NCBI GenBank assembly: GCA_938085425.1
Contig: CALKGQ010000011.1
Coordinates: 124,001 to 188,000 of the forward strand
DNA length: 64,000 nt
Reading direction: 5' to 3'
Source of the DNA: an uncultured Flavobacteriales bacterium
GTDB lineage: Bacteria; Bacteroidota; Bacteroidia; Flavobacteriales_D; Sanyastnellaceae
The notes under the pieces were generated by a model, which searched no databases, was not told where the DNA came from, and was given only the letters and a program-made list of their open reading frames with translations. Positions 25,862 through 34,630 of this stretch are shown piece by piece. The stretch's first letter is position 1, and each line of letters starts with the position of its first letter. The position numbers and the translations under genes were made by a program.

Positions 25862-26882
25862 GCGAGCCTTCGCTGCAGTTGGTGCACATGTCGATTCCCG
25901 CCCGGTCGGCGAACAGGGTTTGTCGAAATTGATGGTAGGCGGGACCATGCCAAATGTCCCGCATGCTTTTGTTGCCAAGACGGCCCATGACGTGGTGTGC
26001 ATCCTTGTCAAAACAGCACGGCACCACACGTCCGTCCCACGTCAACACAGAACCCTGCCACATCCTCCAGCAGGAGTCGTCCAAGGGGTTGCGGAGCCGC
26101 CATTGTCCCGACATGGGGTCGCGGTCGTAACGTCGATGTTGCGGCTGGGTGGTCAGCAATGGGTGCCCATCTTGCGGGTCGTCGAGCTGGGCGGTCTTGA
26201 TGACCACCTCGTCCACCCCTTGGGCCCGCGCTTCCTGCAACACTTCAGGGACTTCGTGTTCATTGGGCCCCACCACCAAAAATTGCCAGACCAAGTGGGG
26301 TCCTTTTCCTCGTTTGCGTTTGGCCTCCACCATGGTGCGGGTGCCTTCGAGCACCTTCTTCAACTGACCTCCAATTCGGTAGGAGGCGTAGGTCGCTTGG
26401 GTCAAGCCATCGATGGAGATGATCAGTCGGCTCAGACCTGCTTCGATCAACGCGTCGCAGCGGGAGGGAGTCAAGTGGTGCGCGTTGGTGGACGTCGAGC
26501 TGTAAAGACCGTGGGTTTGGCAAGCTTCCAAAAGGCCTTCCAATTTGGGATGGAGCAGTGGCTCCCCCTGGAAGTACAAATTCACATACGTCAGCCAAGG
26601 CCCCATTTCTTGCATCCAATCCTTGGCGGCATCCACCTCAAGCATGCCCGTGGGCCGAGAAAACGACCTCAGCCCACTGGGGCATTCAGGGCAGCGCAGG
26701 TTGCACGATGTCGTGGGCTCGATGGAGAGGCTGGAGGGCATGGTGCCCGGATGCATGACCGCCGTGCCCGTGCGCTGGGCTTTTTGGAAGCTCGACCACA
26801 GACGCCAAGCGTTTTGGGCACGCAGGGGGGTCAACACCCCCAGCCGTTTCCATCGATCTTTTCCTGTGGCCCAACGTCCCAT
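25848..26882 (-). CDS. Radical SAM/SPASM domain protein
   Basis: 344 aa. [4Fe-4S]-SAM site CNLRCPEC (CxxxCxxC) at about 68-75, followed by a radical SAM core with YVNLYFQGEPLL and LIISIDGL. The C-terminal SPASM-type cluster region has Cys residues in DDSCWRMW, VVPCCFD and DMCTNC, suggesting auxiliary Fe-S binding. SPASM enzymes modify peptides, proteins or act on other substrates; no small precursor peptide gene is next to it. Start at ATG 26882 supported by a TACCTTTC box 4 nt upstream. Co-translated with the downstream flippase-like protein, hinting at a membrane or lipid-linked substrate (inference). Confidence 0.88.
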   Translation of the reverse strand: MGRWATGKDRWKRLGVLTPLRAQNAWRLWSSFQKAQRTGTAVMHPGTMPSSLSIEPTTSCNLRCPECPSGLRSFSRPTGMLEVDAAKDWMQEMGPWLTYVNLYFQGEPLLHPKLEGLLEACQTHGLYSSTSTNAHHLTPSRCDALIEAGLSRLIISIDGLTQATYASYRIGGQLKKVLEGTRTMVEAKRKRGKGPHLVWQFLVVGPNEHEVPEVLQEARAQGVDEVVIKTAQLDDPQDGHPLLTTQPQHRRYDRDPMSGQWRLRNPLDDSCWRMWQGSVLTWDGRVVPCCFDKDAHHVMGRLGNKSMRDIWHGPAYHQFRQTLFADRAGIDMCTNCSEGSHVYA

Positions 26883-26886
26883 GTCC

Positions 26887-26894
26887 GAAAGGTA
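26887..26894 (-). promoter_or_regulatory. -7-like box abutting the radical SAM start
   Basis: TACCTTTC, one mismatch to TAnnTTTG, ending 4 nt before ATG 26882; shares the 34-bp divergent gap with the DUF3109 box. Confidence 0.4.
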
Positions 26895-26903
26895 CGTTCG
26901 CGC

Positions 26904-26911
26904 TACCTTCG
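26904..26911 (+). promoter_or_regulatory. -7-like box abutting the DUF3109 start
   Basis: TACCTTCG, one mismatch to TAnnTTTG, ending 5 nt before ATG 26917. Confidence 0.4.
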
Positions 26912-26916
26912 TGGGG

Positions 26917-27495
26917 ATGATCCGCATTGGGGAAACGCTCTTGAGCGAAGACTTGTTTGAATCACACTTCGCGTGTGACCTCCAGGCCTGCAAGGGTGCT
27001 TGTTGTGTGAAGGGCGACAGCGGTGCGCCTTTGACCCAAGCGGAGGTGGGGCAATTGGAACAAGCCTGGGAGCAGGTGGGACCGACCTTGCCAGAAGCAG
27101 GCCAAAAGGCCGTGGCAGCGCAGGGGCTATCGGTGGTGGATGCAGATGGTGATTTGGTCACCCCTTTGGTGGAAGGAAAGGAGTGTGCGTACACGGTCTA
27201 CGACCCCGATGGAACGGCGAAGTGCGGGCTTGAGAAAGCCTATTTCGAAGGAAAAACGACTTGGCGGAAGCCCCTCAGCTGTCATCTGTACCCCATTCGC
27301 ATCAAGGAATTGGTGGATTACACAGCACTGAATTACCACCAGTGGTCCATTTGCGCGGCTGCCCGATTGTGTGGAAAATCGGAGCGCGTGACGGTGTTGG
27401 ACTTCTGCAAAGACGCGTTGATTCGGAGGTTTGGCCAGGATTGGTTCGACCAAGCACATCAAGCCCAAACGCTATGGCAAGAGCAAGCTTCCTGA
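26917..27495 (+). CDS. DUF3109 family cysteine-cluster protein
   Basis: 192-residue cytosolic protein of the DUF3109 family, common in Bacteroidota. Cysteines are arranged as in YkgJ-type clusters: CDLQACKGACC near residues 20-30, then single Cys in KECAYTV, AKCGLE, LSCHLYP, and CAAARLC. This suggests a zinc or Fe-S site. Ends with VLDFCKDALIRRFG. Activity unknown. ATG 26917 (MIRIGETLLSED) follows a -7-like box by 5 nt; its 3' end overlaps the OmpA-like gene by 22 nt. Confidence 0.88.
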   Translation: MIRIGETLLSEDLFESHFACDLQACKGACCVKGDSGAPLTQAEVGQLEQAWEQVGPTLPEAGQKAVAAQGLSVVDADGDLVTPLVEGKECAYTVYDPDGTAKCGLEKAYFEGKTTWRKPLSCHLYPIRIKELVDYTALNYHQWSICAAARLCGKSERVTVLDFCKDALIRRFGQDWFDQAHQAQTLWQEQAS

Positions 27496-28889
27496 TTCTC
27501 ATTGGGGTGTTGGGAGGCTGGCTCGTTCCAATGGGTGGTTCCGCCCAATGCCCTGTGGCTTGGGATTCCGAGGACCACCTGATGGTGCTCGGGGTGGATT
27601 CGAATCGGCTCTACGTGGGGCGGTCGGACGGCGACCTGCCATGGCAAGAGGCCCTTCATGGCCCTTGGGCATTGTGGTCGGCTCCTCGACTGGGCGGGGA
27701 CCTCGTGCCAGAGAACCTGGTCCCGTTCCAGGCTCCTGCTTGGGACAAACTTGGGACCGTCCAGCACGTCAGCATCCACCCCTCCCGTCCGATGGCTGTG
27801 ATGTCTGCCCACCGAACCCCTGATGCGTCCGACCTCGATTTGTTCATGTCGTACCGAATGGGCCCAGGCGAATGGTCCGTCCCCATGCCTTTGGACGGAT
27901 TGAATTCTGAAAAGGATGAGATTTTCCCCAAATGGGAGGGCCGTGACTTGGCCTTTGCCACCAGCCGGACCGGTCGATTTGAACGGCATTTGTCTTTGGC
28001 TGCCACCCAGTACTTGCGGTCCCAAACCCTCGAACCATCCGGGTGCCAAGATGGAAGACAGGCCCTCTCGGATGTGAAGGCGGGCCTCGAGACGATTTGG
28101 GCCACAGAGGTTCCCCCAGACGGTGGCCCCCTGCGGATTGTCGAGTGGGCCGTGCCAGTTGCAACGAACAGCCTTCCCGCAGGGTGGACCCTTTGTTTGG
28201 AAGTGGATGGCGAGCAATGGCCTTCGCCAGTGATGGCCGTCCGCGACATGTCCACGAGGCACCTTGTCGCCAAACTTCGTGGCGAGGAGGGATCGTGCGC
28301 GTCTCTGCAGGGTTTGCCCCAAGACAGGCCTTGGACGGTCCAATGGTTGCGGGAGGAGAGTGGCCCTGGACCCGTGTGGAACGAAGCGTCTCTCGTGGAA
28401 GCGGTGGTGACCGCACCGTCTGGGCGAGAGCTCAGGAGGATTCGCTTGTCCTCGCTCCAGGGATGGGCATTCGTGTTTTTGCCTTTGGACCCCATCCAGG
28501 GCTTGGCGAGACAGAGAAGCATGGACGCCAGCGACTGGCCTCAAGTGGAGGTTGCGGTGGTGCATTTTGACCACGCATCGGCCCAAGCTAAGCGAACTTC
28601 CTGGGAGGGCTTTGCGGCTTGGGCAAGGTCCACGTCCAACCGCAAAGCACCTGGAAGCTCAGCGGGCCGGTGGGTGGTCACGGGCCACACCGACGCTTCG
28701 GGCAGCCAAGCGAAAAACGAGGCGCTGAGCGCGGAGCGGGCACGGACGGTCGAACATTGGCTGATCACGGAACTGGGATGGCCCCAAGATCTTCTGGAAG
28801 TGCGGGCCAAGGGGAGTTCAGAACCGTTGGGCCTCGACCCGGCCTTAAACCGAAGGGTGGAGGTGCGTTGGGTCCCTTCCATGCTGTAA
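27474..28889 (+). CDS. OmpA-family protein with PD40-like beta-propeller region
   Basis: 471 aa exported protein. Signal peptide (ASFLILIGVLGGWLVPMG, cleavage GGSA|QC) leaves an N-terminal Gln. The central part has WD40/PD40-like segments (VSIHPSRPMAVMSAHR, DLFMSYRMGPGEWSVP, DEIFPKWEGRDLAFATS). The last ~110 residues form an OmpA C-terminal peptidoglycan-binding domain (VVTGHTDASG, LSAERARTVEHWL, NRRVEVRW). Likely a periplasmic or outer-membrane protein tethering to the wall, a common architecture in Bacteroidota. ATG 27474 lies within the end of the DUF3109 gene. Its TAA stop doubles as the first bases of the panD -7-like box. Confidence 0.85.
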   Translation: MARASFLILIGVLGGWLVPMGGSAQCPVAWDSEDHLMVLGVDSNRLYVGRSDGDLPWQEALHGPWALWSAPRLGGDLVPENLVPFQAPAWDKLGTVQHVSIHPSRPMAVMSAHRTPDASDLDLFMSYRMGPGEWSVPMPLDGLNSEKDEIFPKWEGRDLAFATSRTGRFERHLSLAATQYLRSQTLEPSGCQDGRQALSDVKAGLETIWATEVPPDGGPLRIVEWAVPVATNSLPAGWTLCLEVDGEQWPSPVMAVRDMSTRHLVAKLRGEEGSCASLQGLPQDRPWTVQWLREESGPGPVWNEASLVEAVVTAPSGRELRRIRLSSLQGWAFVFLPLDPIQGLARQRSMDASDWPQVEVAVVHFDHASAQAKRTSWEGFAAWARSTSNRKAPGSSAGRWVVTGHTDASGSQAKNEALSAERARTVEHWLITELGWPQDLLEVRAKGSSEPLGLDPALNRRVEVRWVPSML

Positions 28890-28894
28890 TTTCG
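28887..28894 (+). promoter_or_regulatory. -7-like box of panD, overlapping the upstream stop codon
   Basis: TAATTTCG, one mismatch to TAnnTTTG; its first three bases are the TAA stop of the OmpA-like gene. Ends 4 nt before ATG 28899. Confidence 0.4.
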
Positions 28895-28898
28895 CGCC

Positions 28899-29249
28899 AT
28901 GCTCATCAACGTAATGCGTGCCAAGCTTCACCGGCTGACGGTGACCCAAGCTGACTTGAACTACATCGGAAGCATTTCCTTGGACCCCGACTTGGTCGAG
29001 GCGGCAGGGCTTGTGGAAGGGGAAAAGGTTCAAATCGTGAACATCAACAATGGCGAACGCATCGAGACTTACGTCATCTTGGGAGAGCGCGGCACTGGCC
29101 AAGTGTGCCTGAATGGCCCTGCAGCACGTCGTGTCCAGCCTGGTGATGTGGTGATTGTCATCGCCTACGGCATGATGACCGTGGAGGAAGCCCGTGCATT
29201 TGAACCAACTGTGCTGTTCCCCGACACCGCCACCAACCGACTCGGATGA
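28899..29249 (+). CDS. panD: Aspartate 1-decarboxylase (pyruvoyl enzyme)
   Basis: Makes beta-alanine for pantothenate/CoA from L-aspartate; 116 aa. Self-cleavage site Gly24-Ser25 (YIGSIS) generates the pyruvoyl group; [12 protein letters not shown] precedes it and [20 protein letters not shown] follows, as in the family. ATG 28899 lies 4 nt after a -7-like box. The stop overlaps the flippase-like gene by ATGA; panD next to a flippase-like gene is a familiar Bacteroidota order. Confidence 0.96.
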   Translation: MLINVMRAKLHRLTVTQADLNYIGSISLDPDLVEAAGLVEGEKVQIVNINNGERIETYVILGERGTGQVCLNGPAARRVQPGDVVIVIAYGMMTVEEARAFEPTVLFPDTATNRLG

Positions 29250-30211
29250 CCTGGCGCAAGGTGCTTTCCACGTTGGTGTTCTTTGCCATTGGCATGGGCC
29301 TTTTTTGGCTGGCCATGCAGGGGGTGGAAGACACCGATGCGCTCGTGCGCGACATGCGTTCTGCCAAGTGGTGGGGCATCGCAGCTTCTTTTCTGATGGG
29401 GTACCTGGCCATCGTGTCACGTGGTTTGAGGTGGAACCTGCTCTTGGCACCGATGGGTCACCACCCTTCTCCGTCCCGAAGCGTGCATGCGGTGGCATTT
29501 TCCTATTTTGCCAATGCCTTTGTGCCCCGCTCTGGGGAGGTTGCGAGGTGCGCTGCCTTGAACCAAACGGACGACATCCCGGTGGATTTGTTGTTGGGCA
29601 CAGTGATCACAGAGCGCGTGGTGGATTTCCTTATGCTTTTTGGGCTGGTGGCATTTTCTCTGGTGACCAATTTGCAGGCATTCTTGCTGCTGATGGAGAA
29701 GGCTGAGTTGCCGGCGACCGCATCGCTTGTGACGTTGGCGGCGCTTGGACTGGCGGGCCTTGGCCTTGTGTTTTGGTTGGTCCAACAAAAGGGACGCTCT
29801 GGTTTGCTGGGCAAAATGGCCTCCTTTCTCCAAGGCATTGGCCAGGGAATCCAGAGTGTGTTGGCCATGGAAAAGCGGGCAGCCTTCATGGCCCACACTT
29901 TTTTCATTTGGGTCATGTATTTCTTGATGTCCTATGTGCTCTTTTTGGCGATTCCTGCGGTCGACACCATTGGACTGACCGATGCGGTCTTGGTCATGGT
30001 GGCGGGGGGGTTTGGGATGGTCTTGCCGGCTCCAGGAGGCATAGGTTCATACCATTGGGCGGTGTCCTTGGGATTTGCGGCGGTGGGCTTTGTTGGGGAC
30101 ATCGGGTTTGCTGTGGCCAATGTGATTTGGTTGACCCAAACGCTGATGATGGTGGCTGCAGGAGGTTTGGGCTACATCGTCTTGTTCTTGTACCGGATGC
30201 GCCGTGGCTGA
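29246..30211 (+). CDS. Flippase-like (LPG_synthase_TM family) membrane protein
   Basis: 321 aa, about eight helices. Family landmarks: [35 protein letters not shown] (two parts of the conserved cytoplasmic/re-entrant region), [14 protein letters not shown], and the C-terminal [14 protein letters not shown]. Closer to the canonical family pattern than the homologue at 24776-25861. Probably translocates or handles a lipid-linked intermediate; substrate unknown. Coupled to panD (ATGA) and overlapping rfaE2 by 8 nt. Confidence 0.87.
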   Translation: MTWRKVLSTLVFFAIGMGLFWLAMQGVEDTDALVRDMRSAKWWGIAASFLMGYLAIVSRGLRWNLLLAPMGHHPSPSRSVHAVAFSYFANAFVPRSGEVARCAALNQTDDIPVDLLLGTVITERVVDFLMLFGLVAFSLVTNLQAFLLLMEKAELPATASLVTLAALGLAGLGLVFWLVQQKGRSGLLGKMASFLQGIGQGIQSVLAMEKRAAFMAHTFFIWVMYFLMSYVLFLAIPAVDTIGLTDAVLVMVAGGFGMVLPAPGGIGSYHWAVSLGFAAVGFVGDIGFAVANVIWLTQTLMMVAAGGLGYIVLFLYRMRRG

Positions 30212-30710
30212 GTTTGCCCCTCCTTCAGCGATGTCAGAGGTCCAAGCCCTCGTGGCGACTTGGCGAAAGGAAGGTGCCACGGTGGTGTTGACCAATGGTG
30301 TGTTCGACGTTTTTCACGTAGGACATGTGGCGGTGCTGGAATCGGCCGCTGCCCAGGGGGACAAGTTGATTGTGGCCGTGAACGGCGACGCCAGCGTCAA
30401 GCGATTGGGCAAGGGCCCCGACCGACCATTGAACCATGAGTCGGACCGAATGGCCGTGCTGGCTGCCCTCCGTTGTGTCGATGCAGTGGTGCTTTTTGAC
30501 GAAGACACCCCTTTGTCGGTGGTGAAAACCTTGAAGCCAAACGTCCTCGTGAAAGGAGGGGATTACGATGCCCTTGAAAAGGACCCTTTGCATCCTCGCT
30601 ACATTGTGGGCAGTGCCGAAGTTCGTGCAAGTGGAGGACGTGTTGTGGTGGTCCCCGTGGTGCCAGGAAAGAGCTCCACAGAGATGATTGAGCGCATCCG
30701 TCGGACATGA
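30204..30710 (+). CDS. rfaE2: D-glycero-beta-D-manno-heptose 1-phosphate adenylyltransferase
   Basis: Activates heptose-1-phosphate to ADP-heptose for LPS core; 168 aa, corresponding to the C-terminal domain of bifunctional HldE. Cytidylyltransferase-fold motifs: TNGVFDVFHVGHV (HxGH), VAVNGDASVKRLGKGPDRP, and PGKSSTEMI near the C-terminus. The start is probably GTG 30204, overlapping the flippase stop by 8 nt; an ATG at 30231 (MSEVQ) is an alternative. Followed by a hairpin terminator shared with convergent accC. Confidence 0.92.
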   Translation: MAEFAPPSAMSEVQALVATWRKEGATVVLTNGVFDVFHVGHVAVLESAAAQGDKLIVAVNGDASVKRLGKGPDRPLNHESDRMAVLAALRCVDAVVLFDEDTPLSVVKTLKPNVLVKGGDYDALEKDPLHPRYIVGSAEVRASGGRVVVVPVVPGKSSTEMIERIRRT

Positions 30711-30736
30711 AAAACGCCTGACGTTTGCCAGGCGTT
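30710..30736 (-). terminator. Intrinsic terminator for accC (may also stop rfaE2)
   Basis: 8-bp stem AACGCCTG/CAGGCGTT with an 8-nt loop. On the minus strand it is followed by TTTTT, fitting the end of accC 20 bp downstream of its stop. On the plus strand the U-run is poor. Confidence 0.65.
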
Positions 30737-30756
30737 GTTCAACCATCGATGGGGGT

Positions 30757-32091
30757 TCAGACGTTTTCTTCTTCCAGGAACTTGGTGGTGAAGTCCCCAT
30801 CTCTGAAGCGGGCGTTCTTCATCAAACGAGAATGGAAAGGGATGGTGGTCTTGACGCCTTCAATGATGTATTCATCCAAGGCGCGCTGCATCTTCTTGAT
30901 GGCTTCTTCCCGCGTTTGTGCCACGACGATCAGCTTGCTGATCATGCTGTCGTAGTGCGGGGGAATCATGTAGCCCGCATAGGCATGTGTGTCGACCCGC
31001 ACACCATGGCCTCCCGGCGCATGGTAGTCCGTGATGCGGCCAGGGCTTGGGGCAAAGTTGCGGTCTGGATCTTCCGCATTGATTCGGCATTGGATGCTGT
31101 GCAACTTGGGGTAGTGGTTGCGCCCGCTGATTTTTTCGCCCGCGGCCAATTTGATTTGCTCCTTGATCAAATCGTAATCGATCACCTCCTCCGTGATGGT
31201 GTGCTCCACCTGGATGCGTGTGTTCATCTCCATGAAGTAGAAATCGCGCTTGGCGTCCACGAGAAATTCCACGGTCCCCACGCCCTCGTATTTCACGGCC
31301 TCAGCCGCTTTGATGGCCGCCGCCCCCATGGCCTCGCGAAGCTTGTCCGTCATGTAGGGCGACGGGGTTTCTTCCACGAGTTTCTGGTGTCGACGTTGGA
31401 TGGAACAGTCGCGCTCACTGAGGTGGCATGCCTTGCCACGTCGGTCGGACGCGATTTGGATTTCAATGTGGCGGGGTTCCACCACAAATTTCTCCATGTA
31501 CATGCCGTCGTTGCCAAAGGCGGCTCCCGCCTCGCGGCGTGTGCTTTCCCAACCGTCTGCCAGTTCTTCGTCGTCGTTGCAAAGCTGCATGCCTTTGCCG
31601 CCGCCACCGGCGGTTGCTTTCAACATGATGGGGTACCCGATTTCGTGGGCACATGCTTTGGCCGCCTCGAAGTCCTCCAGGATGCCCTCGCTTCCAGGGA
31701 TGGTGGGCACACCAGCCGCTTTCATCGTGGCCTTCGCGGATGCTTTGTCGCCCATGGCTTCAATCATCTCAGGGCTTGCGCCAATGAATTTGATGTCGTT
31801 CTCGCCGCAAATGCGTGAAAAGTTGGCGTTTTCTGAGAGGAATCCATACCCCGGATGGATCGCGTCTGCATTGGTGATCTCCGCTGCAGCAATGATGTTG
31901 GGGATGTTGAGGTAGCTCTGGGCGCTGGGCGCTGGACCAATGCAGACCGCTTCATCCGCGAAGCGGACATGCAGGCTGTCTCGGTCTGCGGTGCTGTACA
32001 CCGCGACGGTGGAAATGCCCATTTCACGGCAAGTACGGATCACCCGAAGGGCAATCTCACCGCGGTTGGCAATCAGGATCTTGTTGAACAT
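30757..32091 (-). CDS. accC: Acetyl-CoA carboxylase, biotin carboxylase subunit
   Basis: ATP-dependent carboxylation of biotin on AccB, first half-reaction of malonyl-CoA synthesis; 444 aa. ATP-grasp enzyme: [16 protein letters not shown] start, [10 protein letters not shown], glycine-rich ATP loop [34 protein letters not shown] with catalytic Glu/Asn/Arg. Full family length. Third gene of fabH - accB - accC on the minus strand, 25 nt after accB, and followed by an intrinsic terminator. Confidence 0.97.
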   Translation of the reverse strand: MFNKILIANRGEIALRVIRTCREMGISTVAVYSTADRDSLHVRFADEAVCIGPAPSAQSYLNIPNIIAAAEITNADAIHPGYGFLSENANFSRICGENDIKFIGASPEMIEAMGDKASAKATMKAAGVPTIPGSEGILEDFEAAKACAHEIGYPIMLKATAGGGGKGMQLCNDDEELADGWESTRREAGAAFGNDGMYMEKFVVEPRHIEIQIASDRRGKACHLSERDCSIQRRHQKLVEETPSPYMTDKLREAMGAAAIKAAEAVKYEGVGTVEFLVDAKRDFYFMEMNTRIQVEHTITEEVIDYDLIKEQIKLAAGEKISGRNHYPKLHSIQCRINAEDPDRNFAPSPGRITDYHAPGGHGVRVDTHAYAGYMIPPHYDSMISKLIVVAQTREEAIKKMQRALDEYIIEGVKTTIPFHSRLMKNARFRDGDFTTKFLEEENV

Positions 32092-32116
32092 GCGCTCAAG
32101 ATGTGTTGCAAGGGTG

Positions 32117-32626
32117 TCAGGATGGATCGACCAAGAAGAGAGGTTGGTCGTACTCCACAGGGGAGTTGTCGTCGACCAAAATCTTTACGATTTTCCCGGA
32201 CACCTCAGATTCAATTTCATTGAACAGCTTCATCGCCTCGATGACACAAACTGTGTCTCCTTGTTTCACGACATCGCCCACTTCGCAGAAGAGATCCTTA
32301 TCGGGGGCAGGACGTCGGTAGAAGGTGCCAATCATGGGCGACTTGACCTCAATGTAGTCGTTCGTCTCTTCAGCATCGGAATCCGAAGCGTCCGGAGTTG
32401 CTGAAGGGGCAGCGGCAGGAGCAGCCACCATAGGGGCTTGCATCATGGCTTGAGGCATGCCGGCGGGCACTTGAATGGCCTGCACCATGGGCTCGTCTTT
32501 TTTGCCTCGTCCCCGGGGCATCTCTGACTTGATGGTGATTTTGAACTCTTTTTGTTCAATTTCAACTTCTGTCACACCAGCTCGTGCGACGAATTTGATG
32601 AGGTCTTGGATTTCCGTCAGTTTCAT
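32117..32626 (-). CDS. accB: Acetyl-CoA carboxylase biotin carboxyl carrier protein
   Basis: Carries biotin between carboxylase and carboxyltransferase; 169 aa. N-terminal helical/beta region (1-45), an Ala/Pro/Met-rich flexible linker (about 46-85) and a C-terminal biotinyl domain with Lys133 in the EAMKLFN biotinylation motif. Lies between fabH and accC. Upstream TACCTTAC 24 nt before the ATG only weakly resembles a -7 box. Confidence 0.96.
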   Translation of the reverse strand: MKLTEIQDLIKFVARAGVTEVEIEQKEFKITIKSEMPRGRGKKDEPMVQAIQVPAGMPQAMMQAPMVAAPAAAPSATPDASDSDAEETNDYIEVKSPMIGTFYRRPAPDKDLFCEVGDVVKQGDTVCVIEAMKLFNEIESEVSGKIVKILVDDNSPVEYDQPLFLVDPS

Positions 32627-32673
32627 ATCTGAGGGTTTGGTTTTGCGTGGGTAAGGTAGGTGGTGGAGGCCTT

Positions 32674-33669
32674 TCAGGCGTATTTGTTGCCGTCATAGGC
32701 CCATTTGAGGTACACAGCACCCCAAGTGAATCCTCCACCAAAGGCTGCGAGGATGAGGTTGTCCCCTCGTTTCAATTGGGACTCCCAGTCGTACAAACAT
32801 AGGGGGATGGTGGCTGCCGTGGTGTTCCCGTACTTCTGGATGTTGATCATCACTTTCTCATGCGGCAGACCCGTGCGGCGTTGCGTGGCGTCAATGATGC
32901 GAAGGTTGGCTTGGTGGGGAACGAGCCACGCCACATCGTCTGCGGTCAATTGATTGCGTTCCATCACTTCAAAACTGACGTCGGCCATGTTGGTCACCGC
33001 TGCTTTGAATACGGGCTGTCCATCTTGGTAGATGAAGTGTTGCTTGGCATCCACGGTGTCATGGCTGGCAGGTCGCAAAGAACCGCCTGCCGGCATGCAC
33101 AGGAAGTCGCCACCTGCCCCGTCGGAGTAAAGCTGGCTGTCCATGATGCCGCATTCATCGTCCTGTTGCAAAAGCACGGCACAGGCCCCGTCGCCAAACA
33201 ACACGCAAGTCGTACGGTCGGTGTAGTCAATGATGGAGCTCATTTTGTCCGCGCCGACAACGACGACATTCTTTCCCGAACCGTTTTCCACGAATTGAGC
33301 CGCTGTTTTTAGGGCAAACAAAAACCCGCTGCAAGCTGCACTGAGGTCAAATCCCCAGGCCTTTGTCGCTCCAGCTTTGTGGCCAATGAGGTTGGCTGTG
33401 GAGGGAAAGAGCATGTCGGGCGTCACCGTGGCGCATATGATGATGTCGATGTCCTCTGGGGCCAAACCAGACTTGGCGCAAAGTGCTTTGACGGCCTCAG
33501 CCCCCATGTCCGAAGTGGCTTTCGTCGGGTCTTTGAGGATGCGACGTTCTTCGATCCCCGTTCGGGTTCGGATCCATTCGTCCGTTGTGTCGACCATTTT
33601 TTCAAGGTCGGCGTTGGTGAGTTTGTCTTCTGGCAAAAAACCAGAGACGCAGGTGATGGCAGCGGGCAT
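32674..33669 (-). CDS. fabH: Beta-ketoacyl-ACP synthase III
   Basis: Condenses acetyl-CoA (or a branched starter) with malonyl-ACP to begin fatty-acid synthesis; 331 aa. Catalytic triad visible: Cys113 (SAACSGF), His252 (VPHQAN) and Asn282 (YGNTT). [14 protein letters not shown] and [10 protein letters not shown] are family landmarks. It has its own TACCTTTG box 22 nt upstream, behind the rpmF terminator, but remains in the conserved DUF177 - rpmF - fabH - accB - accC order. Confidence 0.96.
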   Translation of the reverse strand: MPAAITCVSGFLPEDKLTNADLEKMVDTTDEWIRTRTGIEERRILKDPTKATSDMGAEAVKALCAKSGLAPEDIDIIICATVTPDMLFPSTANLIGHKAGATKAWGFDLSAACSGFLFALKTAAQFVENGSGKNVVVVGADKMSSIIDYTDRTTCVLFGDGACAVLLQQDDECGIMDSQLYSDGAGGDFLCMPAGGSLRPASHDTVDAKQHFIYQDGQPVFKAAVTNMADVSFEVMERNQLTADDVAWLVPHQANLRIIDATQRRTGLPHEKVMINIQKYGNTTAATIPLCLYDWESQLKRGDNLILAAFGGGFTWGAVYLKWAYDGNKYA

Positions 33670-33691
33670 CTCTTCAAGTTTGAGTAAGGGT

Positions 33692-33699
33692 CAAAGGTA
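33692..33699 (-). promoter_or_regulatory. -7 box of fabH
   Basis: TACCTTTG, exact match, 22 nt before ATG 33669 and downstream of the rpmF terminator, so fabH-accB-accC can be transcribed independently. Confidence 0.5.
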
Positions 33700-33772
33700 G
33701 AAGCGACGTGCAAGGGACTTTTCGAGAAATGCCACGAGTCTTCAACGTGACAAGTGGAAAAGTTGAGGCATG

Positions 33773-33803
33773 AAAAAAGGATCCCCTGAGGAATCCTTTT
33801 TTT
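33773..33803 (-). terminator. Intrinsic terminator after rpmF
   Basis: A-rich/T-rich arms around GGAT...ATCC form a long hairpin with T-runs on both strands. It lies 34 bp past the rpmF stop, with a second small hairpin CAAGCC/GGCTTG at 33804-33819 just before it. Symmetric, so it could work in both directions. Confidence 0.75.
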
Positions 33804-33837
33804 CAAGCCCTAAGGCTTGTTGTTCTCATGTCGTGGG

Positions 33838-34026
33838 TTACGCTTCCTCGCGCTCCATCACCACCTTGCCCTTGTAATAGAGCTTTCCTTCGTGCCAGTG
33901 GGCGCGATGGAACATGTGCGGCTGGCCGGTTGTGGGGCATGTGCTCACGTTGGCTGCTTGCAGAGAGTCGTGGGTGCGGCGCTTGCGCGTGCGCGTTTTG
34001 CTTTGCCGTCTTTTTGGATGTGCCAT
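33838..34026 (-). CDS. rpmF: 50S ribosomal protein L32
   Basis: 62-residue basic ribosomal protein, MAHPKRRQSKTRTRKRRTHD at the start, then a short loop with a single Cys (STCPTTGQPHMFHRAHW) and KLYYKGKVV near the end. Most of the zinc-ribbon cysteines of some L32 proteins are absent, as in many Bacteroidota. ATG 34026 lies 5 nt after the DUF177 stop, the widespread yceD-rpmF pair. Confidence 0.96.
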   Translation of the reverse strand: MAHPKRRQSKTRTRKRRTHDSLQAANVSTCPTTGQPHMFHRAHWHEGKLYYKGKVVMEREEA

Positions 34027-34031
34027 AGTGC

Positions 34032-34544
34032 TTAGTTGTCGAGTCCTTTCAATGCTGCCCAGCGCGGGTCGATGTCCTTGGTGTCGTCTCCATCGTCGGT
34101 CGAATCGTCTTGCCACTCGGTCATGTCCAAGTCACAATCTTCTTCCTTTTCATGGATGAGTCGTCGTGGTTTGGACAAGTGCACCAACTGAAAAATGGCT
34201 TGGGCCACATCCAACTCGTACTCCTTGGTGCCAAGGATCCACAATTCGTCTTCCATCAAAGTCTCGTCGCCAAAACGAACGGAAATCCGGTCGCTTCCTT
34301 GAAGAGAAATGCTGACGTCTTCCAAACAACGGTCACAAGGAGCCGTCATTTGAGCGGCCAATTCCAAACGGAGGGTCATGGTGGTGTCGAGTTTGTCCAA
34401 CTCCACCAAAACTTCTCCGTGAACTTGGTCCACGTCAGAATGGGGAAAACACGCAAAGAACTCCGGGTCCACACGCATTTGAAATTCATGCTTTCCAGGC
34501 TTCAAACCCACAAACGGTATGCGGTAGTCGGCCAACAAACTCAT
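34032..34544 (-). CDS. DUF177 (YceD) family protein
   Basis: 170 aa, encoded directly upstream of rpmF as in most bacteria; the family is linked to ribosome biogenesis/23S rRNA accumulation. CDRCLED holds the conserved CxxC; the C-terminus is very acidic and ends DPRWAALKGL, a family signature. ATG 34544 (MSLLADYRIPF) chosen because a complete promoter (TTG, 20 nt, TACCTTTG) ends 21 nt upstream; the longer open frame would run into pdxA. Confidence 0.9.
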   Translation of the reverse strand: MSLLADYRIPFVGLKPGKHEFQMRVDPEFFACFPHSDVDQVHGEVLVELDKLDTTMTLRLELAAQMTAPCDRCLEDVSISLQGSDRISVRFGDETLMEDELWILGTKEYELDVAQAIFQLVHLSKPRRLIHEKEEDCDLDMTEWQDDSTDDGDDTKDIDPRWAALKGLDN

Positions 34545-34565
34545 GTCCTCCAAATTTGGGGAGTG

Positions 34566-34596
34566 CAAAGGTAGCGAAACCTTGTGGAAATGCCAA
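34566..34596 (-). promoter_or_regulatory. Promoter of DUF177-rpmF
   Basis: TTG (34596-34594), 20-nt spacer, TACCTTTG (34573-34566) on the minus strand; 21-nt leader to ATG 34544. Second-best complete promoter in the window. Confidence 0.6.
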
Positions 34597-34630
34597 CCCT
34601 TGGACGCACAACGTGGTTGACAGTGATGGG

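Noticed and set aside
26883-26916. RiPP precursor peptide next to the radical SAM/SPASM gene
   Set aside because: The gap is 34 bp and filled by two promoter boxes; no short Cys- or Gly-rich frame is found beside the gene.
33804-33837. Second terminator or attenuator between rpmF and its terminator
   Set aside because: The 6-bp CAAGCC/GGCTTG hairpin has no U-tract of its own; it is noted only as an accessory to the terminator at 33773-33803.
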